64,000 nt of DNA from Brevibacillus migulae. GTDB taxonomy: Bacteria > Bacillota > Bacilli > Brevibacillales > Brevibacillaceae. The stretch is taken from positions 310,001-374,000 of the forward strand of contig NZ_SDKD01000001.1 of assembly GCF_004521915.1 (NCBI RefSeq), written 5' to 3'. The translations under genes and the position numbers were made by a program. Shown piece by piece: positions 41,644 through 50,171 of the stretch. The notes under the pieces are model-generated. The model was not told the DNA's origin and ran no database searches. It worked only from the letters and a program-made list of their open reading frames with translations. Every line of letters starts with the position of its first letter. The stretch's first letter is position 1.

Positions 41644-42170
41644 GCAAACCCCTCCTTCTCCAATCGTTCCTTCAACTGCTTTTTCGCCCGGTGCAACTTG
41701 GTGTAGACAGCATCATGAGAAATGCCCAGAATCGTTGCCACCTCAGCTACCGTCAGATCCTGATAGTAATGCAAGAGAATGACTTCCCGATAGTTGGGGG
41801 ACAGAGACAGGACGACACGTAGAACCTCCTCTTGCTCAGGAGCGCTCATCTCGGAATCATCCTGATAACCCGCCAGCTCCTCATTGATATTTCCGAAGAG
41901 AATAAAGCGGCGGAACCAGCTGGATCGCCGATGCATCTTGACTTCATTCACTGCGATTTTATAAATCCAGGTCTTCACCGAGCTCTCATTTCGAAAGCTG
42001 CCCATATGCTTGTATACCTTCACAAACACTTCCTGCGTCAGGTCATCGGCGATCGCGTGATTTTTCAGCAAAAAATAGATAAAACGCTGTACCGGGCGCA
42101 AGTATTGCTTCATGATTAACTCAAACTGGATGTCTTTTGCGTATTCAAGGGTTTGCACTTGTTCGTAAAT
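41634..42170 (-). CDS. ECF-type sigma factor, probably starting at ATT
   Basis: A 178-residue ECF sigma factor: region 2 (KNHAIADDLTQEVFVKVYKHM) and region 4 (LSPNYREVILLHYYQDLTVAEVATILGISHDAVYTKLHRAKKQL, SigW-like). No ATG, GTG or TTG has a good ribosome site: GTG 42158 lies 19 nt from a perfect AAAGGAGG (42178-42185), and ATG 42113 lacks one. ATT 42170 lies in frame exactly 7 nt from it, so a rare ATT start, as in infC, is proposed. Followed by its anti-sigma gene. Confidence 0.85.
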   Translation of the reverse strand: MYEQVQTLEYAKDIQFELIMKQYLRPVQRFIYFLLKNHAIADDLTQEVFVKVYKHMGSFRNESSVKTWIYKIAVNEVKMHRRSSWFRRFILFGNINEELAGYQDDSEMSAPEQEEVLRVVLSLSPNYREVILLHYYQDLTVAEVATILGISHDAVYTKLHRAKKQLKERLEKEGFAWT

Positions 42171-42177
42171 AGGAACC

Positions 42178-42185
42178 CCTCCTTT
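42178..42185 (-). promoter_or_regulatory. Ribosome site that points to an ATT start
   Basis: AAAGGAGG, eight bases complementary to the 16S tail, 7 nt upstream of ATT 42170. Confidence 0.6.
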
Positions 42186-42327
42186 CTATCCTTGTAGATG
42201 CTGCAAGGAGGCAAAATCTTACAGTCCTATTGTAACGAATGCAAAAAGCAAGTCCATTCGAAAGAGACAGCAAAGGCGAATTCGTTGTAAAATGATACCA
42301 AAGACAATGAACGGAGCGGTCAAGCCC

Positions 42328-43962
42328 ATGGAACAAAAGCGGGAACGCGAAGGACGAATCGAAGAGCTGCGCGCCTTGAAGGAAATCGCCGAGACGCTGA
42401 ACAGCTCACATGACATGAAGGAAATGCTGGAGGCGGTCCTGCGGAAGCTGCTGGAAGTCACCGGCTTGCATACTGGCTGGGTCTTTCTCATGGAGGAGGA
42501 GCCGTGTTATCTCCATGTCACCGATGTAAACCTGCCGCCAGCCCTGTCCTGGGAGGATAAAAAGCCGATGCGCTGCGGCACGTGCTGGTGTGTCGACAAG
42601 TATTGGGGAGGCAGGCTGCAAAATGCGGTCAACATTATCAATTGCAAGCGCATCGATGACGCGATCGAAAATAATTGGGGCGATACCCAATGCATCTACC
42701 ATCACGCTACGGTGCCGCTGAAGGCTAGCGGCGAATGGTTTGGACTCTTGAACGTCGCTTCACCGGGTAAAACGCTGTTTACGGATGAAGAGCTGGCCTT
42801 GCTGGAGTCGGTCGCCTATCAGATCGGGACGGCGATCAAGCGGACGAAGCTCTACCAGGAGCAGCAGCAGCGAGCCAGCTATTATACCAAGCTCGGGGAT
42901 ATCGTCATGCAGCTCGGTCATGTACAGGAGCTGAACAAAATCCCCAGCGAAGCGGTCAAGCTTGTCGGTCAGCACTTTCCCTGGCTGGCTGTCGCCTATT
43001 TTGCCCAGGAGGCTGATTCGCTTTCATGCCGTGCCTACCATGCGGATGGTCAGCTGGCCAATGAATGGCATGTGATCCGCGGGCAAGAAGCGGGGCTGGT
43101 GCGTGAGGCCATGCAAAAAGGAAAGCTGGTCAAAAAGACGGCCATCACCGAGCCGCTTCCAGCACTGCGCGCAATCGGCTTGCCCGCCTACCAATCGGCA
43201 GTGGCGGTGCCTCTCAAGCAGCGCGGTCAGACGTTAGGCGCACTGCTCGTCCTGAGCGGTAAGAAGAATGGCTTTGCGGAGAATGATCACGAGATCCTGC
43301 TAGCGCTGTCCGAGCATATTTCCATCACGCTGGAAAACGCCAGGCTCAATCAGCAGCGAAGCGAGCTCGGCAGATGGGAAGAGCGCAATCGGTTGGCCCG
43401 GGATCTGCATGATTCCGTCTGTCAGAATCTTTTTTCCCTTTCCTTGCTGTCGCGAGGCTTGGAATCCGTTTTGCAGGATCCTGATCCAGCCGTGGCCCAG
43501 TCGTTGCAGGATATCCAACAATTAACCGAGGATTCCCTAAAAGAGATGCGTTCGTTAATCTGGCAGCTGCGGCCAGCGGGACTGGAACAGGGGCTGGTCA
43601 CGGCCTTGCGCACCTATGGCGAAAAATTGGGGCTGACGATCGCAGGAAATCCCGAGAAGCTCTACGAACTCCCGCGCGCGATCGAGGAGACGCTGTGGCG
43701 AATCGGACAGGAAGCATTGAATAATGTGAGCAAGCATGCAGGGGACACCCAGGTGAAAGTGGTCCTGCAAATCAAAAATGGCCGTGTCCAGATGGAAATC
43801 CGCGATAAGGGAAAAGGATTTCCCATGTCCAATCAGGGAAGAATCGATTCGCTCGGGCTGGTCAGCATGCGGGAGCGCACCGAGATGCTGGGAGGTCTGT
43901 TCCAGGTGGAGAGCGAGCCGGGACGGGGAACCACCGTGCGGGTCTCGATTCCCTTTTATTAG
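42328..43962 (+). CDS. Sensor histidine kinase with two GAF domains, NarL/LiaS class
   Basis: A 544-residue cytoplasmic kinase. GAF domain 1 (about 25-190) has clustered cysteines at 83, 86, 88 (RCGTCWC), 106 and 122; a second GAF-like domain spans 200-345. HisKA_3 has His361 in RLARDLHDSVCQNLFSLSL, and the ATPase domain ends with KGKGFP, GLVSMRER and GRGTTV. There are no membrane helices, so it senses an internal signal. The cysteine-rich GAF recalls staphylococcal AirS, whose GAF holds a redox-active [2Fe-2S] cluster. ATG 42328 follows GGAG. Its partner is the regulator at 44076. Confidence 0.87.
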   Translation: MEQKREREGRIEELRALKEIAETLNSSHDMKEMLEAVLRKLLEVTGLHTGWVFLMEEEPCYLHVTDVNLPPALSWEDKKPMRCGTCWCVDKYWGGRLQNAVNIINCKRIDDAIENNWGDTQCIYHHATVPLKASGEWFGLLNVASPGKTLFTDEELALLESVAYQIGTAIKRTKLYQEQQQRASYYTKLGDIVMQLGHVQELNKIPSEAVKLVGQHFPWLAVAYFAQEADSLSCRAYHADGQLANEWHVIRGQEAGLVREAMQKGKLVKKTAITEPLPALRAIGLPAYQSAVAVPLKQRGQTLGALLVLSGKKNGFAENDHEILLALSEHISITLENARLNQQRSELGRWEERNRLARDLHDSVCQNLFSLSLLSRGLESVLQDPDPAVAQSLQDIQQLTEDSLKEMRSLIWQLRPAGLEQGLVTALRTYGEKLGLTIAGNPEKLYELPRAIEETLWRIGQEALNNVSKHAGDTQVKVVLQIKNGRVQMEIRDKGKGFPMSNQGRIDSLGLVSMRERTEMLGGLFQVESEPGRGTTVRVSIPFY

Positions 43963-44003
43963 TCGATAGGAATTTGCAAATAACTCCATCGGCATCATCG
44001 CGA

Positions 44004-44040
44004 GGCTCCGCCAAAGACTGGGCAAAGCCAAGTTTTGCTT
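44004..44040 (+). repeat. Terminator-like repeat between kinase and regulator genes
   Basis: GGCTCCGCC, then ACTGGGC-AAA-GCCAAGT and TTTTGC. It resembles the terminator at 392-426 base for base over about 30 nt. Here it lies in the middle of a two-component operon and may attenuate expression of the regulator. Confidence 0.6.
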
Positions 44041-44075
44041 ATGCTGTATGGGAGCAGGAAGGGGAAAGAAAAACG

Positions 44076-44750
44076 ATGAGTATCCGTATCTTGTTGGTCG
44101 ATGATCATGCCGTGGTGCTGCGCGGCCTGCATTTTTTTCTGGCGACGCAAAAGGACTTCACGATCATCGGTGAGGCGCACAACGGAAAAGAAGCGTTGGA
44201 CATGGTGGCGGCGAGCAAGCCGGACGTGGTTTTGATGGACCTCGTCATGCCGGAAATGGATGGGATTGAAGCAACTGCGCAGATCCGCAAGCTGTACCCG
44301 GATGTCAAGGTGTTGGTGTTGACCAGCTACAATGATCAGGACTATGTGCTGCCGGCCTTGCAAGCGGGCGCTTCCGGCTATTTGCTGAAGGATATGAAGC
44401 CCGACCAGATCGTCGAGTCCATCCGTGGTGCGCTAAGCGGCAATACGCAGCTGCACCCCGATGTGACGCAAAAGCTGATGGCGCAGATGAGCGCGCCTCT
44501 CCCAACCGTTACCCCGTCCGAAGGGAAGCCTGCCCAAACCGCGCCGTCCGTATGGGAAAACATCACCAAGCGGGAACGGGAAGTATTGATTCTGATCGCA
44601 CAGGGAATGAGCAATAAGGAGATTGCCAGCGTTCTTGTCATCGCTGAAAAAACAGTAAAAACGCATGTGAGCAGTATTCTTTCCAAGCTGAATCTTGCGG
44701 ACCGTACGCAGGCCGCATTATTTGCAGTGAAGAACGGCATGCTTGAGTAA
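44076..44750 (+). CDS. NarL-family response regulator
   Basis: A 224-residue regulator. The receiver domain has VDDHAVVLRGL at the start, the phosphoacceptor aspartate in VVLMDLVMPEMDG and the lysine in LLKDMKPDQ. The LuxR-type helix-turn-helix is LTKREREVLILIAQGMSNKEIA-like (ITKREREVLILIAQG). ATG 44076 is preceded by GGAAGGGGAAAG. It should be phosphorylated by the GAF kinase. No obvious target operator was identified in the window. Confidence 0.92.
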   Translation: MSIRILLVDDHAVVLRGLHFFLATQKDFTIIGEAHNGKEALDMVAASKPDVVLMDLVMPEMDGIEATAQIRKLYPDVKVLVLTSYNDQDYVLPALQAGASGYLLKDMKPDQIVESIRGALSGNTQLHPDVTQKLMAQMSAPLPTVTPSEGKPAQTAPSVWENITKREREVLILIAQGMSNKEIASVLVIAEKTVKTHVSSILSKLNLADRTQAALFAVKNGMLE

Positions 44751-44752
44751 GC

Positions 44753-44793
44753 AAACAGGGAGGTTCCTCGCCAAAGGGACCTCCCTGTTTTTC
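44753..44793 (+). terminator. Terminator of the two-component operon
   Basis: AAACAGGGAGGT/ACCTCCCTGTTT stem (with internal CCT/AGG) and TTTTT. Confidence 0.88.
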
Positions 44794-44860
44794 ATGTCGA
44801 TGATATCCATAAAGTCCTCTTCTACTCGGCATAAATACCCAAGCGTTGCGACTACCGCCT

Positions 44861-44869
44861 CATATACTA
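44861..44869 (+). promoter_or_regulatory. Possible mother-cell (sigma-E/K) -10 element
   Basis: CATATACTA fits the -10 consensus of sigma-E and sigma-K, 51 bp before the YheD-NlpC gene. No convincing -35 was found. Confidence 0.3.
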
Positions 44870-44919
44870 ACTACAGTTCGAACCGCCATGGATGTGAACG
44901 GGGCAGAAGGAGTGATCGA

Positions 44920-46368
44920 GTGAAGCGGGTATTGGGTATCATGACCACCAGACTGACGAATATTGAACGGTTTCAATCCTATCGGGATAGAGCATTGCGC
45001 TGCGGATTTGATGATTTGATCGTATTTAGCCCTCTGAACGTCAATTTGCGCTCACGGCGCATCCGTGCCTTCCAATACCGGTATGGTCAATGGATACAGG
45101 GCATGACTGCTTATCCAAGCATTGTCTATGATCTCGGCTATTATAAAAATGAGGCTGCGTTAAAAGTAAGAAACTTGAGTGGGATGAGATTTCTTGCGGA
45201 TTTATTGGATCATAAATGGATGGTACAGCGCTACTTGTCTTCCTCACCTTCCTTGCTTCCTCACCTGATCCCCACACGGTCATGGAACCAAGCAGACGAT
45301 GCTCTTTCGATGATGGAGCTCCATCAGAGCGTGATGCTGAAGCCGATCAATGGGGAGAGTGGCTATGGCATCAAGCGACTGCGCCTGATAGACGGACAGT
45401 ATGAATTGACGGAAAATGTGGGAACCACGATGCATTATCCACCTGCGGAGATCAAATCCGTGCTGGAAAAAATCAGGAAAACAGAAGGATACATGGTCCA
45501 GAAGTGGCTCGATATCCGCAATGTTCAAGGGCAGGTGTGGGATTTCCGCGTCTTGGTCCAAAAAGATGATCAGGGAGCGTGGCAATTTACCGGAATGGTT
45601 GGACGTTTGGGAATACCGGGTTATGTAACTTCCAATCTGGAAACGGGCGGAACGGCGATGGAAGCGAAGGCGTTACTTGAATCCCAGCTCGGTGGACCGC
45701 TGGCGGAAGACCTCCATGCGAAAATGATAGAACTCTCCCTGCAAGCTGCCGCACATCTGGAGCAAGCGGCACAGAAGCAACTGGCCGAGCTTGGTCTGGA
45801 TTTTGCCATCGATAAGGAAAACCAGATCTGGCTGATTGAAGCAAATGCAAAGCCAGGCAAAAAGATTATGAGATATGCCGATCCCTCATTGGAGGTATAT
45901 GAACGCAGTGTCATTTTACCGATGAAAAGGGCTGCCCATCTCCTCCAATCAGCCAGGAAAGCTCGGCCATCCCGGAGGAGGCGTGCGGAAAAGATCAACA
46001 GCATCATCGCGGACGGTATGGCCTACCTCGGTACTCCTTATGCATACGGATGCGGGGCAGGACGAACCGACCTGTTTGACTGCAGTTCGTTCACCCAGCA
46101 CCTTTTCCGCATCAATGGGGTCCGCATGCCCCGTACCGCAAGGCTTCAGTGCATGATGAAAGGGAGAAAAAGGGCAAAAACGAAGCTGAGAAGAGGAGAT
46201 CTTGTCTTTTTCACAGTCAGAAGACACGGAAAAAGAAAGGTGGGACATGTAGGGATATGCCTTGGCGACAATCGCATGCTGCATGCCTGTAAAGATCATG
46301 GTGTCGCCATTGAACATATCTTTTCATGGAAGTTCCCCTTCTATAAAGCGATCCGATTGCCTCTCTAG
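44920..46368 (+). CDS. YheC/YheD ATP-grasp domain fused to an NlpC/P60 peptidase
   Basis: A 482-residue fusion. Residues 1-335 are a YheC/YheD ATP-grasp protein (SVMLKPINGESGYGI, VWDFRVLVQKD, IWLIEANAKPGK), a family linked to endospore coats. Residues 360-482 are an NlpC/P60 domain: Cys388 in FDCSSFTQHLF, His443 in VGHVGICLG, and a third polar site near MLHACKDHG. Such domains cleave D-Glu/meso-DAP bonds in peptidoglycan. No signal peptide is seen. Start GTG 44920 has AAGGAGTG 6 nt upstream. Convergent with a second YheC/YheD gene. I infer a spore-envelope role. Confidence 0.85.
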   Translation: MKRVLGIMTTRLTNIERFQSYRDRALRCGFDDLIVFSPLNVNLRSRRIRAFQYRYGQWIQGMTAYPSIVYDLGYYKNEAALKVRNLSGMRFLADLLDHKWMVQRYLSSSPSLLPHLIPTRSWNQADDALSMMELHQSVMLKPINGESGYGIKRLRLIDGQYELTENVGTTMHYPPAEIKSVLEKIRKTEGYMVQKWLDIRNVQGQVWDFRVLVQKDDQGAWQFTGMVGRLGIPGYVTSNLETGGTAMEAKALLESQLGGPLAEDLHAKMIELSLQAAAHLEQAAQKQLAELGLDFAIDKENQIWLIEANAKPGKKIMRYADPSLEVYERSVILPMKRAAHLLQSARKARPSRRRRAEKINSIIADGMAYLGTPYAYGCGAGRTDLFDCSSFTQHLFRINGVRMPRTARLQCMMKGRKRAKTKLRRGDLVFFTVRRHGKRKVGHVGICLGDNRMLHACKDHGVAIEHIFSWKFPFYKAIRLPL

Positions 46369-46381
46369 CCTGAGCTGATCC

Positions 46382-47476
46382 CTAAAGGGAGTCCGCCTGC
46401 ATTGCGCCAAGCAAAAACAAAGCGTATTGCAACGGCCGACGCACAGCCAGCCGATACAAATGCTCCTGCCCCATTTGTTTGAAAAGATTGCGCGCAGGCA
46501 TCGCGTTTACTTCGATCAGCCAGACAGCTCCCTGTCGATCAATCCCAATATCCAGCCCAAGCTCCATCATGGGGCCACAGTTGTCTTCGATCGTCTTGGC
46601 AGTCTCAAAGGCCAAGGTAAAGCACTCGCTGACGATGGCTTCCACACGTTCGTGGCCAAACAACGGGAGCAAAATCTTGTGTGTGAGAATGCCCCTTCCT
46701 CCTCCATGCAGGTTGGAAGTCGGGCTTTTTTTGCTTCCAATCCGCATACCATGCCCGGTTATTCTCCACATGCCCTGCTCATCCTTTTGCATCAGCAAAC
46801 GCATATCCGCGATGTGTCGGGAGACGATGTCTAGCTGTAACCCCTGCTGGATCAAAAATTCTCCATCGCTTACCCAACGCTCCAGCCATTCGAAAAGTCG
46901 ATTCCATGAACTGATCTTTCCATGTTTCATCAGACGATTCCGGTTGCGGCTGTGAAACAGAAAGTTCCCATTTTTCATTTCGAGACGGACGATGCCTCGC
47001 CCACCTGTGCCTTTTAGTGGCTTTAGATACACCATTTCATGTTTTTCCAGCATGCGCTGAAGCTCTTGAGGGCTGTAGGCTAGCGTTTCCGGAAGCCGCG
47101 GACGGAGAAAATCCGCATGCATCAGCATGCCATGCAACCGAAGCTTGTCAGGCAAAAAATGATTCGCAAAACGAAAAAGAGATTGTTGGCGCAGGGTAAA
47201 GTACGGTTCGAGTTCTGCTGCGGATTTGGATAGATAATGGTGGCGGTCGATCACGATGTCCGGCCAAGGAAATGTTTTCTGGACCCATTTATCTGTGTAT
47301 ACGAAACCGGTGATCTTTCTTTCCGCAGCCAGCACGTCCTTTGGCGAAAACAAGTAAACGATCGCCCCCAGACGCTCTCCTTCTTTTAATAAGCTGCGAA
47401 AAAAAGCAGGTTCTTCAAAAGGCTTCTTGCTGTGCAGGGTCAAGATGCCGATAATCGGACGATTCAACGTCTCCAA
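46382..47476 (-). CDS. YheC/YheD-family ATP-grasp protein
   Basis: A 364-residue ATP-grasp protein with MVYLKPLKGTGGRGIVRLE, DMRLLMQKDEQGMWRITGHG, RIGSKKSPTSNLHGGG and VWLIEVNAMPARN, all typical of YheC/YheD. Length is normal for the single-domain form. TTG 47476 is chosen because AGGTGA lies 5 nt upstream; a GTG 15 codons earlier (47521) has no ribosome site. Lies 14 bp from the end of the convergent YheD-NlpC fusion. Members are associated with spores; the ligation reaction is unknown. Confidence 0.85.
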   Translation of the reverse strand: METLNRPIIGILTLHSKKPFEEPAFFRSLLKEGERLGAIVYLFSPKDVLAAERKITGFVYTDKWVQKTFPWPDIVIDRHHYLSKSAAELEPYFTLRQQSLFRFANHFLPDKLRLHGMLMHADFLRPRLPETLAYSPQELQRMLEKHEMVYLKPLKGTGGRGIVRLEMKNGNFLFHSRNRNRLMKHGKISSWNRLFEWLERWVSDGEFLIQQGLQLDIVSRHIADMRLLMQKDEQGMWRITGHGMRIGSKKSPTSNLHGGGRGILTHKILLPLFGHERVEAIVSECFTLAFETAKTIEDNCGPMMELGLDIGIDRQGAVWLIEVNAMPARNLFKQMGQEHLYRLAVRRPLQYALFLLGAMQADSL

Positions 47477-47618
47477 TGAACTCACCTGCTTTCGTGAACG
47501 TGGCAGTTTGCTCTTCCACACTATATTGTTTCCTCATTCTCCGGGAACGGCGAGTGACCGTGCACTGTCGCGTATTTCTCTTCTGCGATCGTGGATGTAA
47601 GACTTTGGTCGTAAGCAG

Positions 47619-47644
47619 GTCCGCCCCAAAAAGCGGACTATTTT
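47619..47644 (+). terminator. Hairpin upstream of the FMN reductase gene
   Basis: GTCCGC/GCGGAC with an 8-nt loop followed by TATTTTC. It lies 100 bp before the reductase ATG and may be an attenuator or a relic terminator. Confidence 0.4.
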
Positions 47645-47745
47645 CGTACGCTTTTTCGGCCAATCTGCCGACGATGGATCGATCTGGAAACGGCTACAAT
47701 GAGTACAGAAGAAAACGAAAACCAAAAACGAATGGAGAATTGATC

Positions 47746-48285
47746 ATGAAAATTATGGTGCTCAACGGTTCCGCCACCAAACAATCGCATACACGCGGCC
47801 TATCCAAAGCCTTTATCCAGGCACTGTCCAGCGAGCAGGTAGAGCTGCTGACCTTTGACGTGGGCGTCGATATGCTGCCGATTTTCACAGGCAGCCCGGA
47901 GGATCGGGAACATCCGGCGGTACGCAAGCTGCAGGCTTATGCGGAGCAAGCGGATGGCTTTGTCATTACGACGCCGGAGTATCACAATTCGATGAGCGGT
48001 GCTTTGAAAAACGCTCTCGACTATCTGGGCGGACGCCAGTTTAAAGGAAAGCCTGTCGTAATCGGAGCAGCGGCCGGCGGGGGGAAAGGCGGCATCAATG
48101 CCTTGAACAGCCTGCGCCAAGTACTCCGCGGTGTATATGCATTGGTACTGCCGGATCAAATCGTAAGCGACCCGGATCAGCATGATGAAAAGGCAGATCT
48201 GGTCCAGTGGGATGCACGGGAGCGGGTGAACGGGATCGCCGCCGAGCTCCAACGTGTCACCAAGCTGCTGAGTGCAGGCAGATAA
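47746..48285 (+). CDS. NAD(P)H-dependent FMN reductase
   Basis: A 179-residue flavodoxin-like reductase. LNGSATKQSHTRGLSKA is the FMN phosphate loop, and TPEYHNSMSGALKNALDYL is the flavin-contacting signature of the family (azoreductase/chromate reductase-like). GGAG precedes ATG 47746. The frame stays open far upstream, but without coding features. The physiological acceptor is not evident. Confidence 0.9.
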   Translation: MKIMVLNGSATKQSHTRGLSKAFIQALSSEQVELLTFDVGVDMLPIFTGSPEDREHPAVRKLQAYAEQADGFVITTPEYHNSMSGALKNALDYLGGRQFKGKPVVIGAAAGGGKGGINALNSLRQVLRGVYALVLPDQIVSDPDQHDEKADLVQWDARERVNGIAAELQRVTKLLSAGR

Positions 48286-48306
48286 TCAACGAGGATGTGT
48301 TGGGCC

Positions 48307-48984
48307 ATGGAGATTGTGCAGCTCTCTTTGCAAACCGCTTCCCTGCAAGCAATGAAGCACTTTTATGAAACACAGCTAGATTTCACATTGCTCGCGGAAG
48401 AAGCAGATCGGTTCACTGTCGCGGTAGGAAGCAGCCGGCTGGAATTTTGGCAAGCGCCTGCTGGGAGCGAGCCAACCTACCATATCGCTTTCCGCATTCC
48501 GGAAAACAAGTGCGAAGAAGCGCTGGAGTGGCTGAAGCAGCGAGCAAAAGTGCTTGCCAATGAAGAAGATGGCGAACTGGTCCACTTTACGCATTGGAAC
48601 GCTCATTCCATCTATTTTCATGATCCGGCGGGCAATATTGTGGAATTGATCGCGCGGCACAATCTGCCCAATCGCTCGGATCGTCCCTTTTCCTCATCGG
48701 AGATCCTGGGACTGAACGAAATCGGACTTCCCGTCGATGATGTATGGGAAACCATCGAGCGTTTGCAGCTTACCACCGGGATCCCGGTATGGAGGGAGCC
48801 GAGTGCAACCTTTGCCACTATGGGGGATGAGCATGGCTTGCTGATCCTGGCCGCCAAGGGCCGCAAATGGTTCCAGAGCCAGCTTCGGGCGGAAGCCTAC
48901 CCGATGCACATCACCTTGCGCGGAGAACGGAGTTTACACGTGCGAATGAAGGAATATCTATTCGAATTTGTGCCAAAAGCTTGA
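48307..48984 (+). CDS. VOC-superfamily protein (glyoxalase-like)
   Basis: A 225-residue VOC protein. The first half (VQLSLQTASLQAMKHFYET to FHDPAGNIVELI) forms one vicinal-oxygen-chelate module with metal-binding His and Glu candidates; a weaker module follows from GLNEIGLPVDDV. The substrate is unknown. ATG 48307 has AGGATG at suitable distance; ATG 48295 abuts GAGG and is less likely. Probably cotranscribed with the FMN reductase 21 bp upstream. Confidence 0.8.
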   Translation: MEIVQLSLQTASLQAMKHFYETQLDFTLLAEEADRFTVAVGSSRLEFWQAPAGSEPTYHIAFRIPENKCEEALEWLKQRAKVLANEEDGELVHFTHWNAHSIYFHDPAGNIVELIARHNLPNRSDRPFSSSEILGLNEIGLPVDDVWETIERLQLTTGIPVWREPSATFATMGDEHGLLILAAKGRKWFQSQLRAEAYPMHITLRGERSLHVRMKEYLFEFVPKA

Positions 48985-49000
48985 ACATTTTTCACCAAAT

Positions 49001-49046
49001 CCCGAAGCGGTTTCGTCGCAAATGACGCTCGCTTCGGGGTTTTCTT
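49001..49046 (+). terminator. Terminator of the VOC gene
   Basis: CCCGAAGCG/CGCTTCGGG stem with a 20-nt loop followed by GTTTTCTTTT. Confidence 0.8.
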
Positions 49047-49111
49047 TTGTTCAAATGGCCCCTTAGGGAAATCTCACTTTCCGACATATGGGGAAGTCCA
49101 AAATGTCGTTA

Positions 49112-49141
49112 TTTACAAAATGTAACTTCGATTGATATAGT
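49112..49141 (+). promoter_or_regulatory. Sigma-A promoter of potABCD
   Basis: TTTACA, 18 nt, TATAGT. An inverted repeat GTAAC...GTTAC overlaps the spacer and -10 and may be an operator. Confidence 0.5.
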
Positions 49142-49184
49142 TACCTAGTATTGATTTGAAATTATCGGAAAATGAGAGATTGCC

Positions 49185-50171
49185 ATGAAAACGATTATTC
49201 ATTTGCAAAACGTTGAAAAGCAGTTTGCTGACCAGGTCGTCATCCCGCCGTTTTCGCTTGAGATAATCGGAGGAGAATTCCTGACACTGCTCGGGCCCTC
49301 CGGCTGTGGAAAAACGACTCTCCTGCGCATGATCGCGGGCTTTGAACAGCCTTCGTCGGGGGAGATTTTCCTCGATGGCAAGCCGATCAAGGACGTGCCT
49401 GCTTATAAACGGGACATGAATCTGGTCTTTCAGCATTATGCATTGTTCCCGCATATGTCTGTGGAAGACAATATTTTGTTTGGGCTCAAAATGAAAAAGG
49501 TGCCTTCCGCCGAGCAGAAGCGTAGACTGGATGAGGTGCTGACACTGACGCATTTGACGGAGCTGCGCAAGCGCAAACCTGCCCAGCTGTCCGGTGGTCA
49601 GCAGCAGCGTGTCGCCATCGCGCGGGCGGTCATTAATAACCCAAAAGTGCTCCTGTTGGATGAGCCATTGGGCGCGCTGGACTATCAGCTCCGTAAAAAT
49701 CTGCAGCTCGAGCTGAAAAATCTGCAAAAAAACCTCGGCATCACGTTTATTTACGTGACCCACGACCAAGAAGAAGCGATGTCGATGTCAGACCGGATTG
49801 CGGTCATGAACCGAGGGGTCATCGAGCAGCTGGGAACACCGCAGGAAATTTATCTGCGTCCGAGCAGCTTGTTCGTTGCCAAGTTTATCGGCGAAAACAA
49901 TATTTTCTCGCAGGAAAACAGCCATCTGGCCGTTCGCCCGGAGAAGATCAAGGTATACAAAAAGGATGCCAATCCGGAGCTGCACCAAAAAACCGGAGAG
50001 ATCGTCGATGTCGTCTTTTTGGGCAGCCTGCAAAAAGTGTTCATTCGTCTGGATGGCTCGGAAGAAACGATCGTGCTGGCTCATGAAAACAGCGAAGCTA
50101 CGCATGCATGGCAAGCGGGGGAGCGTGTGGGAATCGGCTGGGCGTTGCAGGATGAGGTGAAGCTGCCTTGA
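49185..50171 (+). CDS. potA: Spermidine/putrescine ABC transporter ATP-binding protein
   Basis: A 328-residue ABC ATPase that powers polyamine uptake. [10 protein letters not shown] is Walker [15 protein letters not shown] the signature, [11 protein letters not shown]alker B, and a TOBE domain follows from about 235. It is shorter than E. coli PotA at the C-terminus but within the family range. Only a weak GAGAGAT precedes the ATG. First gene of potABCD, with overlaps between A-B and B-C. Confidence 0.92.
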   Translation: MKTIIHLQNVEKQFADQVVIPPFSLEIIGGEFLTLLGPSGCGKTTLLRMIAGFEQPSSGEIFLDGKPIKDVPAYKRDMNLVFQHYALFPHMSVEDNILFGLKMKKVPSAEQKRRLDEVLTLTHLTELRKRKPAQLSGGQQQRVAIARAVINNPKVLLLDEPLGALDYQLRKNLQLELKNLQKNLGITFIYVTHDQEEAMSMSDRIAVMNRGVIEQLGTPQEIYLRPSSLFVAKFIGENNIFSQENSHLAVRPEKIKVYKKDANPELHQKTGEIVDVVFLGSLQKVFIRLDGSEETIVLAHENSEATHAWQAGERVGIGWALQDEVKLP

